A program made the position numbers and the translations under genes. The notes below the pieces were generated by a model, which was not told the DNA's origin, ran no database searches, and was given only the letters and a program-made list of their open reading frames with translations. From Gammaproteobacteria bacterium (GTDB taxonomy: Bacteria > Pseudomonadota > Gammaproteobacteria > GCA-001735895), in contig JACNJF010000084.1 in the NCBI GenBank assembly GCA_014382695.1, positions 1 through 64,000 on the forward strand: DNA of 64,000 nt, written 5' to 3'. This document shows, piece after piece, positions 1-7,508 of the stretch (the stretch's first letter is position 1; every line of letters begins with the position of its first letter).

Positions 1-14
1 ATCTTAGTATTCAT
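1..14 (-). CDS. start of an integron cassette gene, cut by window edge
   Basis: On the minus strand an ATG at 14-12 is preceded by a perfect AGGAGG ribosome binding site (21-26) at good spacing. It lies just downstream of the R' core (GTTAGGC) of an attC site, exactly where the first gene of the next cassette should begin. Only four codons (M-N-T-K) are inside the window, so no function can be given. Confidence 0.45.
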
Positions 15-46
15 TCAGAACCTCCTAAATTACGACAATTATTTGA

Positions 47-125
47 GCCTAACGCGAGTGTAAGGGGCTGGCGGTTTTTGCCGGTCCCAGCGACCGAAGG
101 GAGCAACTTGACACCCTTGTTATGT
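47..125 (-). other. attC recombination site of an integron cassette
   Basis: Read on the minus strand, the site runs from ACATAAC (R'' core, imperfect to RYYYAAC) to GTTAGGC (R' core, perfect to GTTRRRY). The segments next to the cores, AGGGTGTCAAG and CTTACACTCGC, pair as L''/L' arms, and the centre folds on itself through GCTGG/CCAGC. Length is about 79 bp. It lies directly after the stop of the 158-604 gene, so it is the attC of that cassette, with cassettes oriented to the minus strand. Confidence 0.8.
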
Positions 126-157
126 GTGTATTTATAGAAGGTACACATTGAAAGAAA

Positions 158-604
158 TTATATATACCATATTTTACTAATAATTTTACTTGCCATACGT
201 TCTGGGGAAACATATCCAAGCATCCCTAAACTAGCGTGGTATTTTTGGCATCTATATGGAAACAATCTAATACTCATGCAGCTATCTTTTGTCGATGATA
301 GAACCCTTGCTCTTTCTTCGTTGTGAAATACTCTAACACCAGTGTCATTACCAAATTTAAAAACTGCAAAAACTGTTGTTTTATACTCTCTATTAAAATC
401 ACCATCGTATACGTCAAGTAAGTCACTAGATACTTCTTGGTAACAAGATTTCTCATCTTCGCTTAGATTACGTAAAACCCCTTGAATATCTTCCTTTGCG
501 TCACCTTCAGTCAACTTAACGGGTTTTACAGTTAATACTCCGAACTTGAATAACAGATCGTTTTTAATTCGCCTGAATACATAAAACATATTGTAATCTA
601 CCAC
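158..604 (-). CDS. unknown cassette protein, third gene of a three-gene cassette
   Basis: A 148-residue protein that I do not recognise. It has no signal peptide or membrane segment, and mixed charged and beta-type composition. The start is GTG at 604, overlapping the end of the upstream gene by 7 bases; an ATG five codons later (589) is an alternative. The overlap suggests translational coupling with the PD-(D/E)XK-like gene upstream. An attC follows the stop within about 35 bases, so this is the last gene of the cassette. Codon use is clearly more AT-rich than the chromosome right of 3.8 kb, as usual for cassette genes. Confidence 0.6.
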   Translation of the reverse strand: MVDYNMFYVFRRIKNDLLFKFGVLTVKPVKLTEGDAKEDIQGVLRNLSEDEKSCYQEVSSDLLDVYDGDFNREYKTTVFAVFKFGNDTGVRVFHNEERARVLSSTKDSCMSIRLFPYRCQKYHASLGMLGYVSPERMASKIISKIWYI

Positions 605-1179
605 AATTTCATAACAGGATAATCAGGAAGGTCTTTATCTGGTGTATAGGAAAAAAGGATATATGCTTCATTTATATTCAATGGAATTTCCCAATTGTGG
701 TTGTTGACAAATTGATTCACCCTCTTGAAGGGAAGCTTAGGCTCATCAGTGAATAAAAGTAAAAATACAGCAGAGTAAGCATCGCTATATACCGCTTCTA
801 GTGATTTTGATTTTTTATTGATAATGTTTTGAATTTCATCCAACGTGTTATCCTTATCCCAACTTACAACCTCAGAAAAATAACTCCTCTTTCCTTGAAT
901 TTGAGAATTTATTGCATCTTCATTTACAAGCTCAGTAAGCTCTAAAGCTATTTTCTCTCCTAAACTATTAAATGCCATAATATCAGGTGGATCATCTCCA
1001 TTTTTTATATTTCTAAACTTTCTACCTTCTAACGAACGTAAACCCTCAAAAAATCTAATAGCTATTGATAATTCTTTAGTTTTTTCATACTTTCTGGGAT
1101 AGTGAAAAAATGATGCATGCTTTCTTATTTGCTTTTTTACGTCCTCTATTAATTCAGTAAAAACTTTTTTCTGGCACAT
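598..1179 (-). CDS. PD-(D/E)XK-like putative nuclease in integron cassette
   Basis: A 193-residue soluble protein, middle gene of the cassette, starting 4 bases after the 1184-1588 stop and overlapping the next gene by 7 bases. Around residues 60-85 it has 'DDPPDI', a short spacer, then a hydrophobic strand ending 'IALELTEL'. This is the layout of PD-(D/E)XK nuclease cores (PD, then a strand with ExK), but the usual lysine is threonine here, as in some uncharacterised branches of the fold. The rest is helical and charged. A nuclease role is inferred from this motif only; no family was assigned. Integron cassettes often carry defence or toxin genes, which fits but does not prove a role. Confidence 0.5.
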   Translation of the reverse strand: MCQKKVFTELIEDVKKQIRKHASFFHYPRKYEKTKELSIAIRFFEGLRSLEGRKFRNIKNGDDPPDIMAFNSLGEKIALELTELVNEDAINSQIQGKRSYFSEVVSWDKDNTLDEIQNIINKKSKSLEAVYSDAYSAVFLLLFTDEPKLPFKRVNQFVNNHNWEIPLNINEAYILFSYTPDKDLPDYPVMKLW

Positions 1180-1183
1180 AATA

Positions 1184-1588
1184 TTAAGAAAAATATAAAA
1201 ACCCCGCTAACATAATAACAGCGGCGACAAAAGCTAATGTGATTCTCTCTTTCCGATCCTTCAATTTTTGAGCTGATGCTTCTTTCTGCGCATCCGAGGC
1301 ATGCTTCAAAATCCAGCTCCTTGCTTCTTCTAAAGTTAATTGGTCTTTTGATACATTAATATCGTTGTAAACGTTATTGAATGTGCCAACATCAAAACGA
1401 TTTTCAAGAACTTCACTTTTGGCGACGACCCAAAATCCTATTCTAAATGCATGAGGGCCTAACAGCTTATTTGATTCAGAATAACGCATAGAAGAATTTT
1501 TAGAGTAATAGTTGCTTTCAGGAAAAAGATCTTTCACTTCGTAAAAGAGTGATCTTATATTGTCTGATGTCACTATTTTAGATTCCAT
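1184..1588 (-). CDS. unknown tail-anchored membrane protein, first gene of cassette
   Basis: A 134-residue protein, unrecognised. The first ~110 residues are soluble and charged, with a helical stretch rich in K, E and A before the membrane ('SDAQKEASAQKLKDRKER'). A single C-terminal hydrophobic helix ('ITLAFVAAVIMLAGFLYF') ends the protein, so it is probably anchored in the inner membrane with its bulk in the cytoplasm. It starts about 65 bases downstream of the attC core on the minus strand and is followed after 4 bases by the PD-(D/E)XK-like gene. The layout suggests one transcript of three genes, whose products may act together at the membrane. Confidence 0.6.
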   Translation of the reverse strand: MESKIVTSDNIRSLFYEVKDLFPESNYYSKNSSMRYSESNKLLGPHAFRIGFWVVAKSEVLENRFDVGTFNNVYNDINVSKDQLTLEEARSWILKHASDAQKEASAQKLKDRKERITLAFVAAVIMLAGFLYFS

Positions 1589-1654
1589 ACCTTGTTTTGG
1601 ACTTAACTCGATTTTAAAAACGGACTTGTAGTCAATGATGTTAATTTTTACTGC

Positions 1655-1742
1655 ACATAACGTCGCAAATCACTGGGAAATTTAGCCGTAGCGACGAAGG
1701 AGCGTAGGTTAAATTTTTCCATGTGAATTTGCCTTGTTATGT
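1655..1742 (-). other. attC recombination site of an integron cassette
   Basis: On the minus strand the 88-bp site runs ACATAAC ... GTTATGT. Next to the cores, AGGCAAATTCAC and AGTGATTTGCG pair as L''/L' arms with an offset base. The centre is a long imperfect palindrome (GGAAAAATTTAACC...GGCTAAATTTCC). This is the typical extrahelical-base hairpin of attC sites. It separates the three-gene cassette (left) from the two-gene cassette (right). Confidence 0.85.
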
Positions 1743-1782
1743 GTTTTTGAATTATGCATATGCTATTGATCTACCCAACAAT

Positions 1783-2661
1783 TCAAAGATTTCTATCATC
1801 TTCGAACGCCCGCAACCTAAAGGCATGTTGAGCATTAAAACCTTCAAAATTGAAACTGATAACATCATAAGGAATACCATTCTGAGAAGATTCATAAGAA
1901 TCTATATATCCAATACCCGTATATTCACCATTATTTATTTGAGAATCGCCACCATTTATGGCATCAGTAGGATCTATTGCCGAGCATGATGAAACCGTTA
2001 CGGTTGCTTTAATAATGCTATCTGTAATGTGCTCGTTAATAATTCCGTCAAACTGGCAACCATTTGTGTCATAGCCATTAAATGAATTAGTTATGAATGA
2101 TAAATTTATATCTTGTTTGTACCAACTAAGGTTTACTCTCTCGACACATCTTCCATTCACTATTAAACCGATGCAACTAACAGCAAAACCAAATTCCATA
2201 AAATAATTAGAAGGGGCGTTACTGAATTTGTATTTAAAATTTAGTGGTTGAGCGAAAGGGTTTAATATCTCACTTAAAGAAATCTGATTTTCGGGAAATT
2301 TTCGGAAGCTACCAAAATAAGGATTAGAGCCTCCCATATCATATGGAAACCCATACTCGTTATAAGTAACTTTAAAGTCATTACTGTCACTTTCATATGT
2401 ACCGCTTAGAGAATAATTTCTGCTTGACCCCAATAAATAAAAATCATTATTGTTATCAACAAATACTTTGCCACTTCTTAAGTTATCACTGCTGTTTTGA
2501 AAGCTAACATAGTAAATACCAGAAGTAGGTGGAATAGGAGTAGATGAAGGTATTGGACTGTTTTGATCTGCATTTGTATCAGAATCTCTCGCGCCACCAC
2601 ATGAAGTTAATGTAAATAAGGAGGTAGCAAAAAGTACATATATTGAAAATATCCTAATCAT
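1783..2661 (-). CDS. secreted lipoprotein, unknown function, cassette-borne
   Basis: The ORF track begins at 2760, but the natural start is the ATG at 2661. There AAGGAA sits 8 bases upstream and the protein opens with a lipoprotein signal ('MIRIFSIYVLFATSLFTLTSCGG', lipobox LTSC) that the longer version would bury. The mature ~270-residue protein begins with a Pro/Ser/Thr linker and is then rich in Tyr, Asn, Ser and Asp in beta-type pattern, with three more Cys. I recognise no family. The start is one base beyond the stop of the 2663-3367 gene, so the two are coupled. It is the last gene of its cassette, followed by attC at 1742. Confidence 0.65.
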   Translation of the reverse strand: MIRIFSIYVLFATSLFTLTSCGGARDSDTNADQNSPIPSSTPIPPTSGIYYVSFQNSSDNLRSGKVFVDNNNDFYLLGSSRNYSLSGTYESDSNDFKVTYNEYGFPYDMGGSNPYFGSFRKFPENQISLSEILNPFAQPLNFKYKFSNAPSNYFMEFGFAVSCIGLIVNGRCVERVNLSWYKQDINLSFITNSFNGYDTNGCQFDGIINEHITDSIIKATVTVSSCSAIDPTDAINGGDSQINNGEYTGIGYIDSYESSQNGIPYDVISFNFEGFNAQHAFRLRAFEDDRNL

Positions 2662-2662
2662 G

Positions 2663-3367
2663 TTATTTATTCCTTGAATCATTATATTCTTTATAAGAGC
2701 AATTATCGTCCCATTCATGCTGAAGGTGATTTGGTAATAATACAACCAAGTTATTCTCACGTAGCTCGCTGAGCGAGCGACTTATTTGCATCATCTGGTA
2801 ACAGCTATGAAGCGCATTGTATGTGCTCATAAAAATCAAACTCTCATCCATATATTCTAGCAATTCATCGTATCGATTTTTATACTTTTCCTGGGAATGA
2901 AAATTGCCGGAATACAACAAAGTATCAATCAGATTTTTGTTAGTTTTAATGGGTCCGGGATAATCTTTACACATTAAAAGTGCGTCCCTATCCAATACTT
3001 CTTTCCAGTTATCTCTCATGTGTCGATTAAATTTTCTGACATGAATATTATTAACGTTCTCCTCCATATAACTACAAACGGAATATATGCTCATACATTC
3101 GCTTTTCATATAAAAAAGCCTTAGAGACCACACGAATGATGCAACATCAGAAATGGATATTGATTGACCCGCACACTCCCAGCGATTTCCGACAAGACGT
3201 CCACTAATATGAGAAAACATCTTTCCCTCTTTTAGAAGGCGATCTGCATGCCTGATAAATTCGCTTTTTACATACCAGAAACTTTCAGGCTTTCCATCTT
3301 CCGGACTTACCTTTGGAAATACAGTACCTGAAATGTCTATAGGTGTTTGTCCATAATTCAAACGCAT
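2663..3367 (-). CDS. unknown cassette protein coupled to a lipoprotein
   Basis: A 234-residue soluble protein with no signal peptide or membrane helix and no recognised domain. It is Met-, Cys- and Tyr-rich with long helical stretches in the second half. It is the first gene of a two-gene cassette: the R' core (GTTATGT) of the cassette boundary is about 27 bases upstream on the minus strand, and the lipoprotein start follows its stop almost directly. Codon use is AT-rich like the other cassette genes. No function can be assigned. Confidence 0.6.
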   Translation of the reverse strand: MRLNYGQTPIDISGTVFPKVSPEDGKPESFWYVKSEFIRHADRLLKEGKMFSHISGRLVGNRWECAGQSISISDVASFVWSLRLFYMKSECMSIYSVCSYMEENVNNIHVRKFNRHMRDNWKEVLDRDALLMCKDYPGPIKTNKNLIDTLLYSGNFHSQEKYKNRYDELLEYMDESLIFMSTYNALHSCYQMMQISRSLSELRENNLVVLLPNHLQHEWDDNCSYKEYNDSRNK

Positions 3368-3393
3368 AACTAGAATATTTCACCTTTATTTAC

Positions 3394-3456
3394 ACATAAC
3401 AGCGAATTCTACAGTTTCTCTGTTCACCGGGTTTTACGGAAACTGTAAAACCCGGT
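3394..3456 (-). other. cassette-array edge: R' core plus two competing hairpins
   Basis: On the minus strand GAATTCGCT-GTTATGT (3394-3408) has the form of an L'/R' integron core, but I find no matching R''/L'' partner to its right. It is therefore a truncated attC or part of an attI. Beside it are two perfect inverted repeats: TACAGTTTC/GAAACTGTA (3410-3418, 3439-3447) and ACCGGGTTTTAC/GTAAAACCCGGT (3426-3437, 3445-3456). They interleave and share bases, so only one can form at a time or they form a pseudoknot. Confidence 0.5.
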
Positions 3457-3588
3457 TTTGGATTGTTTAAAACTGATCCATATTGAACGGGCAATCAAGG
3501 CCAGCAATCGAATAGAGCGGATAGTTTGACGGTGGTAATAACCCGGAATCTGTTTCATTTTGTCCGGGCTTAATAATTGTTTTTCCAT
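3424..3588 (-). CDS. possible small protein (54 aa), doubtful
   Basis: Too short for the ORF track. The minus-strand ATG at 3588 opens 54 codons to a TGA at 3424-3426. The predicted product is basic with a hydrophobic middle ('RSIRLLALIARSIWISF') and a K/R-rich end. The only upstream AGGGA is too far for a good ribosome site. It ends inside the double hairpin at the cassette edge. It may be a remnant or a chance ORF. Confidence 0.2.
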   Translation of the reverse strand: MEKQLLSPDKMKQIPGYYHRQTIRSIRLLALIARSIWISFKQSKTGFYSFRKTR

Positions 3589-3818
3589 GTGTTTTTAGTA
3601 TCCCTGTGGAAAGGTAGTTAATTTTTATAATTTCCATCAGATTACCGCTTTATATATGAGCAGGTCAATGGGGTATTGTTATCTGATCCTTATGGGCTGA
3701 TGAACCGCATTGCAAAATGCGGAATTGATTGCCCATCTGCTTATCTGTCATGGTCAGTTCTGGAGAGCTAAAACGGGTGTTAATCCTGTTTGCCTTGCTC
3801 CCCGCTGCAGCGACTGGC
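3457..3818. other. non-coding stretch between cassette array and chromosome genes
   Basis: About 360 bases, AT-rich, in which an integron integrase would be expected if the array were complete here. None of the tyrosine-recombinase motifs is present on either strand. One short inverted repeat CCCGGA/TCCGGG (around 3542-3567) was seen. The 62-codon ORFs listed here look like chance. Confidence 0.5.
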
Positions 3819-3836
3819 GTACCTGAAATCAGGTAC
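3819..3836. promoter_or_regulatory. perfect palindrome upstream of DUF1428 gene, likely operator
   Basis: GTACCTGA-AA-TCAGGTAC is a perfect inverted repeat with 8-base arms, ending 34 bases before the ATG of the DUF1428 gene. That is the region where RNA polymerase would bind, so a dimeric repressor site is likely. The regulator is not in the window. Confidence 0.4.
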
Positions 3837-3870
3837 ACTGACCTTTCTTTCACAAAAAGGGGGAGTTCGG

Positions 3871-4224
3871 ATGTCTTATATCGATGGTTATGTGGTTGCA
3901 GTGCCTACCCGGAATAAACAGAACTATATCAAGATTGCCACGGAGGCCGCGCAGGTATTCAAGGATCATGGCGCGCTGCGCGTGATGGAAAGCTGGGCGG
4001 ATGATGTGCCTGACGGGAAGCTAACTTCGTTTCCGCTGGCGGTGCAGTGTAAGCCCGATGAGAGCGTGGTGTTTTGCTGGATCGAATGGCCGGATCGTGC
4101 AACTCGCGATCAGGGGATGAAACAGGCGATGGCAGATGCGCGGATGCAGCATGATCCGGCTAAAATGCCGTTCGATGGGCAGCGTATGATTTTCGGTGGA
4201 TTTGACAGCATCGTTGACTGCTAA
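3871..4224 (+). CDS. DUF1428 family protein
   Basis: A 117-residue protein starting at ATG 3871, with AAAAGGGGGA just upstream; the longer ORF start at 3790 is less likely. The pattern 'YIDGYVVAVPTRNK', then 'WADDVPDGKLTSF', 'FCWIEWPD' and a closing 'FDGQRMIFGGF' matches the DUF1428 family. These are small dimeric ferredoxin-like (dimeric alpha/beta barrel) proteins of unknown biochemical role, related in fold to EthD and YCII proteins. It stands alone, convergent with the metal efflux operon. Confidence 0.85.
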   Translation: MSYIDGYVVAVPTRNKQNYIKIATEAAQVFKDHGALRVMESWADDVPDGKLTSFPLAVQCKPDESVVFCWIEWPDRATRDQGMKQAMADARMQHDPAKMPFDGQRMIFGGFDSIVDC

Positions 4225-4254
4225 TGCGAGTGCTATCGTCGGCCTCAATTTGAG

Positions 4255-4285
4255 AGCGGGGATATGGCTGTGCCAGAGCCCCGCT
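4255..4285. terminator. hairpin between convergent genes
   Basis: AGCGGGG (4255-4261) pairs with CCCCGCT (4279-4285), with an inner GGC/GCC. It lies between the convergent DUF1428 and CzcA-type genes. There is only a weak T-run on either side, so it is a possible bidirectional terminator. Confidence 0.45.
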
Positions 4286-4295
4286 CAGAAGTTTA

Positions 4296-7200
4296 TCAGC
4301 GCATCTCTTTCAGTCTGGCGTTGGAAAACCACGCGTACAACACCGGTAACACGAACAGGGTCAGAAAGGTGGCCGTGACCAGACCGCCGACGATCACCGT
4401 GGCCAGCGGGCGCTGAATCTCTGAACCGACACCGTTTGAGAGGATCATCGGAATCAGTCCGAGTGCGGCGACGATGGCGGTCATTAGTACCGGGCGCAGA
4501 CGTGATACCGCACCTTCAAATACGGCTTTGGCGATGTCTTCATTGCCGTACTCGATACGCAGATTAATCGCTTCCACCATCACCACGCCATTCAACACCG
4601 CGACCCCGAACAGAGTGATAAAGCCGATTGAGCTTGGTACCGACAGATACTGTCCAGTCAGGTACAGTGCAAAGATGCCGCCGATCATCGCCAGCGGCAG
4701 GTTAACCAGAATCAGCAATGCCTGTCCTACCGAATGGGTGGCAAAATAAAGTAGCAGAGCAATCAGACCGATCGACAGCGGTACCACGATCATCAGGCGT
4801 TGTTGTGCGCGCTGCTGATTTTCATACTGCCCGCCGATATCGACCGAATAGCCGGGTGGCAGGTCGACCTGTTCGCGCATGGCCTGACGGATGTCCGCCA
4901 CCACGCTGCCCATATCGCGGCCCTGTACATTGGCCTGAATCACCACGCGGCGTTGTACGTCATCGCGCCGCACCTGTGGCGGCCCGGATTCGATGCTGAT
5001 GGCGGCCACATCTCCGAGGCGCACCCAGGCGCCGGTCGGTGACTGCAGACGCAGATCGGCAATCGCCTGCTGGTCTTTACGAAACTCACTGTCGAGGCGC
5101 ACGTAGATATCGTAGCGTTCGTTGCCGTTGATGATCTGACCGGCTTCCACCCCGCCAAGTCCATCGCGAACCAGATCCATCACGTCGCCCACGGCGAGTC
5201 CGTAGCGTGACAGCTGACGCCGGTCCGGTCTGACCACCAGTTGTGCCTCGCCGGCGATCTGTTCCATCGCCACATCGCGCGCACCGGGGATTGCCTGCAC
5301 CACTTTTTCGATGGCCTGGCCCTGTTCGGCGAGTACCTTCAGATCCGGCCCGAACAGCTTGATCGCCAGTTGTGCCTTGACCCCGGACAGCAGTTCATCC
5401 ACACGCGTCGCGATCGGCTGGGAAAAGTTCAGCAACAGGCCGGGAAACTGTTCCAGCCTGTGCTCCATCAGTTCCTGTAGCGCGAGTCGATTACTCGCGC
5501 TGGTCCACTCGGCAGTGGGCCTGAGGCCGATATAGATTTCGATATTATTCACCGGCTCCGGATCGCCGCCGATTTCTGCCCGGCCGATACGACTGGAGGC
5601 ATAGGTGACTTCGGGGAATTCGAGCAGCATGGCTTCCAGTACTGGTGCGACACTGAGTGCGGTATCCAGGCTGGAGGAAGGGGCCAGAGTAGCGCGCAGG
5701 TTGAGGGTGCCTTCTTCCAGTTCGGGCACAAACTCGGTGCCCAGTCTGGGCAGTAATAGCAGCGCCGACAGCAGCAGCCCGAAAGCGCCGATCAGGACCA
5801 GGACTTTAAACCGCATCGCGAAACTCAGCAGCCAGCGATACAGCGTTTCCAGCACCGAGACTAGCGGGCTGGTGCGCGCGCTCAGGCCGCGCTGGAACAG
5901 GTAGCTGGCCAGCGCCGGTACCACGATCAGAGAGACCGCCAGCGAGGCGGCCATTGCGATCATGATACTCACCGCCATCGGTTGAAACATCTTGCCTTCC
6001 ACCCCTTCCAGGCTGAATAGCGGGGCGAACACCACCATGATAATGGTAACGGCGAAGAACACCGGTTTGGCAACTTCGCGTGCTGCCTCCTGAATGCGCA
6101 GCGCGACCGGCCTATCCTGCTCGACGTCGTAGGGATCGGTATCATTCAGTGCAAGGTTTTGTGCATGCTGCTGATCGTGCTGGCGATCCGGGTGGCTCAG
6201 GTGTTTGAAGATATTTTCCATCATCACCACCGCGCCATCGACCATCATACCGATCGCAACCGCCAGTCCACCGAGCGACATCAGATTGGCCGACAGACCG
6301 TAATAAGCCATTACGGTCAGCGCCATGCCGATCGATAGCGGAATCGAAATCAACACCAGTAATACGGCGCGCAGATTGAGCAGGAATAACACCAGCACGA
6401 TCACGATAAACACGAAGGCTTCGACCAGAGCGGTTACTACCGTGCTCACCGCCTTGCTGATTAAATCCGACTGATCGTAAATCGGTTCAAAGCTGACGCC
6501 GGGCGGCAACGCCTGCTGGATCAGGTTGACGCGTTCAAGGATACCGTCGATGGTAGCCTTGGTATTCGCGCCCATGCGTTTCAGTACGATGCCGGAAACC
6601 ACTTCGCCCAGTTGTTCCAGTTCGCCACTGGCGTTACGCCGCGACAGGGTAACGGCACCCTGTCGGATTTCACTGCCGAGTTCAACGGTGGCAACATCGG
6701 CTACCGTAACCACCGCGCTGGCGGATGTTTTGAGCGGAATCTGGCGTAACTCGTCCAGCCCCTGCTGGTCATGGCCGAGCCAGCCTACCGCGCGAATCAC
6801 CAGCTGTTCCTGCCCGCGATCCATATACCAGCCGCCGGCGTTTTCGTTATTTCGCTCAAGCGCTGCGACCACATCACTCTGGCTCAATTCATAGGCGAGC
6901 AGGCGGGCCGGATTGATATTCACCTGATACTGGCGCACATCACCGCCAAACGACAACACATCGGTAACCCCGTCCACCGGCATCAGCAGCAACTTGACCA
7001 CCCAGTCGTTGAGGCTGCGTAAGGCCATCACGTCATAGCCGGAACTGGCTTCGGCCAGCAGCAGGTACTGATAAACCTGACCCAGCCCCGAGGTATTGGG
7101 GCCGATTTCCGGCGTGCCGACGCCAGCCGGAATCAACTCTCTGGCCGATTGCAGGCGCTCGAACACCAGCTGGCGCGCAAAATAGATATCGGTGCCTTCA

Positions 7201-7493
7201 CGGAACACCACGGTAATTCCAGACAGTCCGGTCTTGGAAATAGAGCGTACCTCTTCCACATCGGGCAGCGCGTACATCACCGCTTCGATCGGAAAGGTGA
7301 TTAGCTGCTCGACTTCTTCCGCCGCCAGTCCGGGGGCTTCGGTATTGATCGAAACCTGTACATTGGTGACATCCGGAAACGCATCCAGATTGAGCCGGGG
7401 AATGATGAAGAAAGCCGCGACACTGAATGTCAGTAGTGCAATCACCACCATCAGACGGTTGCTGACCGCCCAGTCGATAACTCGATTTAACAT
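4296..7493 (-). CDS. CzcA/CusA-family heavy-metal efflux RND pump
   Basis: Inner-membrane proton-driven pump of a tripartite metal exporter, 1065 residues, full length for the HME-RND family. The N-terminus 'MLNRVIDWAVSNRLMVV' and 'LDAFPDVTNVQV' are typical. The TM4 region reads 'AVAIGMMVDGAVVMMEN': the second Asp and the Glu of the proton relay are present, but the first Asp of the CzcA-type DFG motif is replaced, as in CusA-like and other non-Czc branches. Metal specificity is therefore open. A histidine-rich cytoplasmic insert lies near residues 428-445 ('HLSHPDRQHDQQHAQ'), which is unusual. It is the last gene of a five-gene operon, 15 bases after the fusion protein gene. Confidence 0.93.
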   Translation of the reverse strand: MLNRVIDWAVSNRLMVVIALLTFSVAAFFIIPRLNLDAFPDVTNVQVSINTEAPGLAAEEVEQLITFPIEAVMYALPDVEEVRSISKTGLSGITVVFREGTDIYFARQLVFERLQSARELIPAGVGTPEIGPNTSGLGQVYQYLLLAEASSGYDVMALRSLNDWVVKLLLMPVDGVTDVLSFGGDVRQYQVNINPARLLAYELSQSDVVAALERNNENAGGWYMDRGQEQLVIRAVGWLGHDQQGLDELRQIPLKTSASAVVTVADVATVELGSEIRQGAVTLSRRNASGELEQLGEVVSGIVLKRMGANTKATIDGILERVNLIQQALPPGVSFEPIYDQSDLISKAVSTVVTALVEAFVFIVIVLVLFLLNLRAVLLVLISIPLSIGMALTVMAYYGLSANLMSLGGLAVAIGMMVDGAVVMMENIFKHLSHPDRQHDQQHAQNLALNDTDPYDVEQDRPVALRIQEAAREVAKPVFFAVTIIMVVFAPLFSLEGVEGKMFQPMAVSIMIAMAASLAVSLIVVPALASYLFQRGLSARTSPLVSVLETLYRWLLSFAMRFKVLVLIGAFGLLLSALLLLPRLGTEFVPELEEGTLNLRATLAPSSSLDTALSVAPVLEAMLLEFPEVTYASSRIGRAEIGGDPEPVNNIEIYIGLRPTAEWTSASNRLALQELMEHRLEQFPGLLLNFSQPIATRVDELLSGVKAQLAIKLFGPDLKVLAEQGQAIEKVVQAIPGARDVAMEQIAGEAQLVVRPDRRQLSRYGLAVGDVMDLVRDGLGGVEAGQIINGNERYDIYVRLDSEFRKDQQAIADLRLQSPTGAWVRLGDVAAISIESGPPQVRRDDVQRRVVIQANVQGRDMGSVVADIRQAMREQVDLPPGYSVDIGGQYENQQRAQQRLMIVVPLSIGLIALLLYFATHSVGQALLILVNLPLAMIGGIFALYLTGQYLSVPSSIGFITLFGVAVLNGVVMVEAINLRIEYGNEDIAKAVFEGAVSRLRPVLMTAIVAALGLIPMILSNGVGSEIQRPLATVIVGGLVTATFLTLFVLPVLYAWFSNARLKEMR

Positions 7494-7508
7494 GGCATTA
7501 TCTCCGCA

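Noticed and set aside
3665-3853. 62-codon ORFs on both strands left of the DUF1428 gene, considered as integrase remnants
   Set aside because: No tyrosine-recombinase motif (such as HxxR or a catalytic Tyr context) on either strand.
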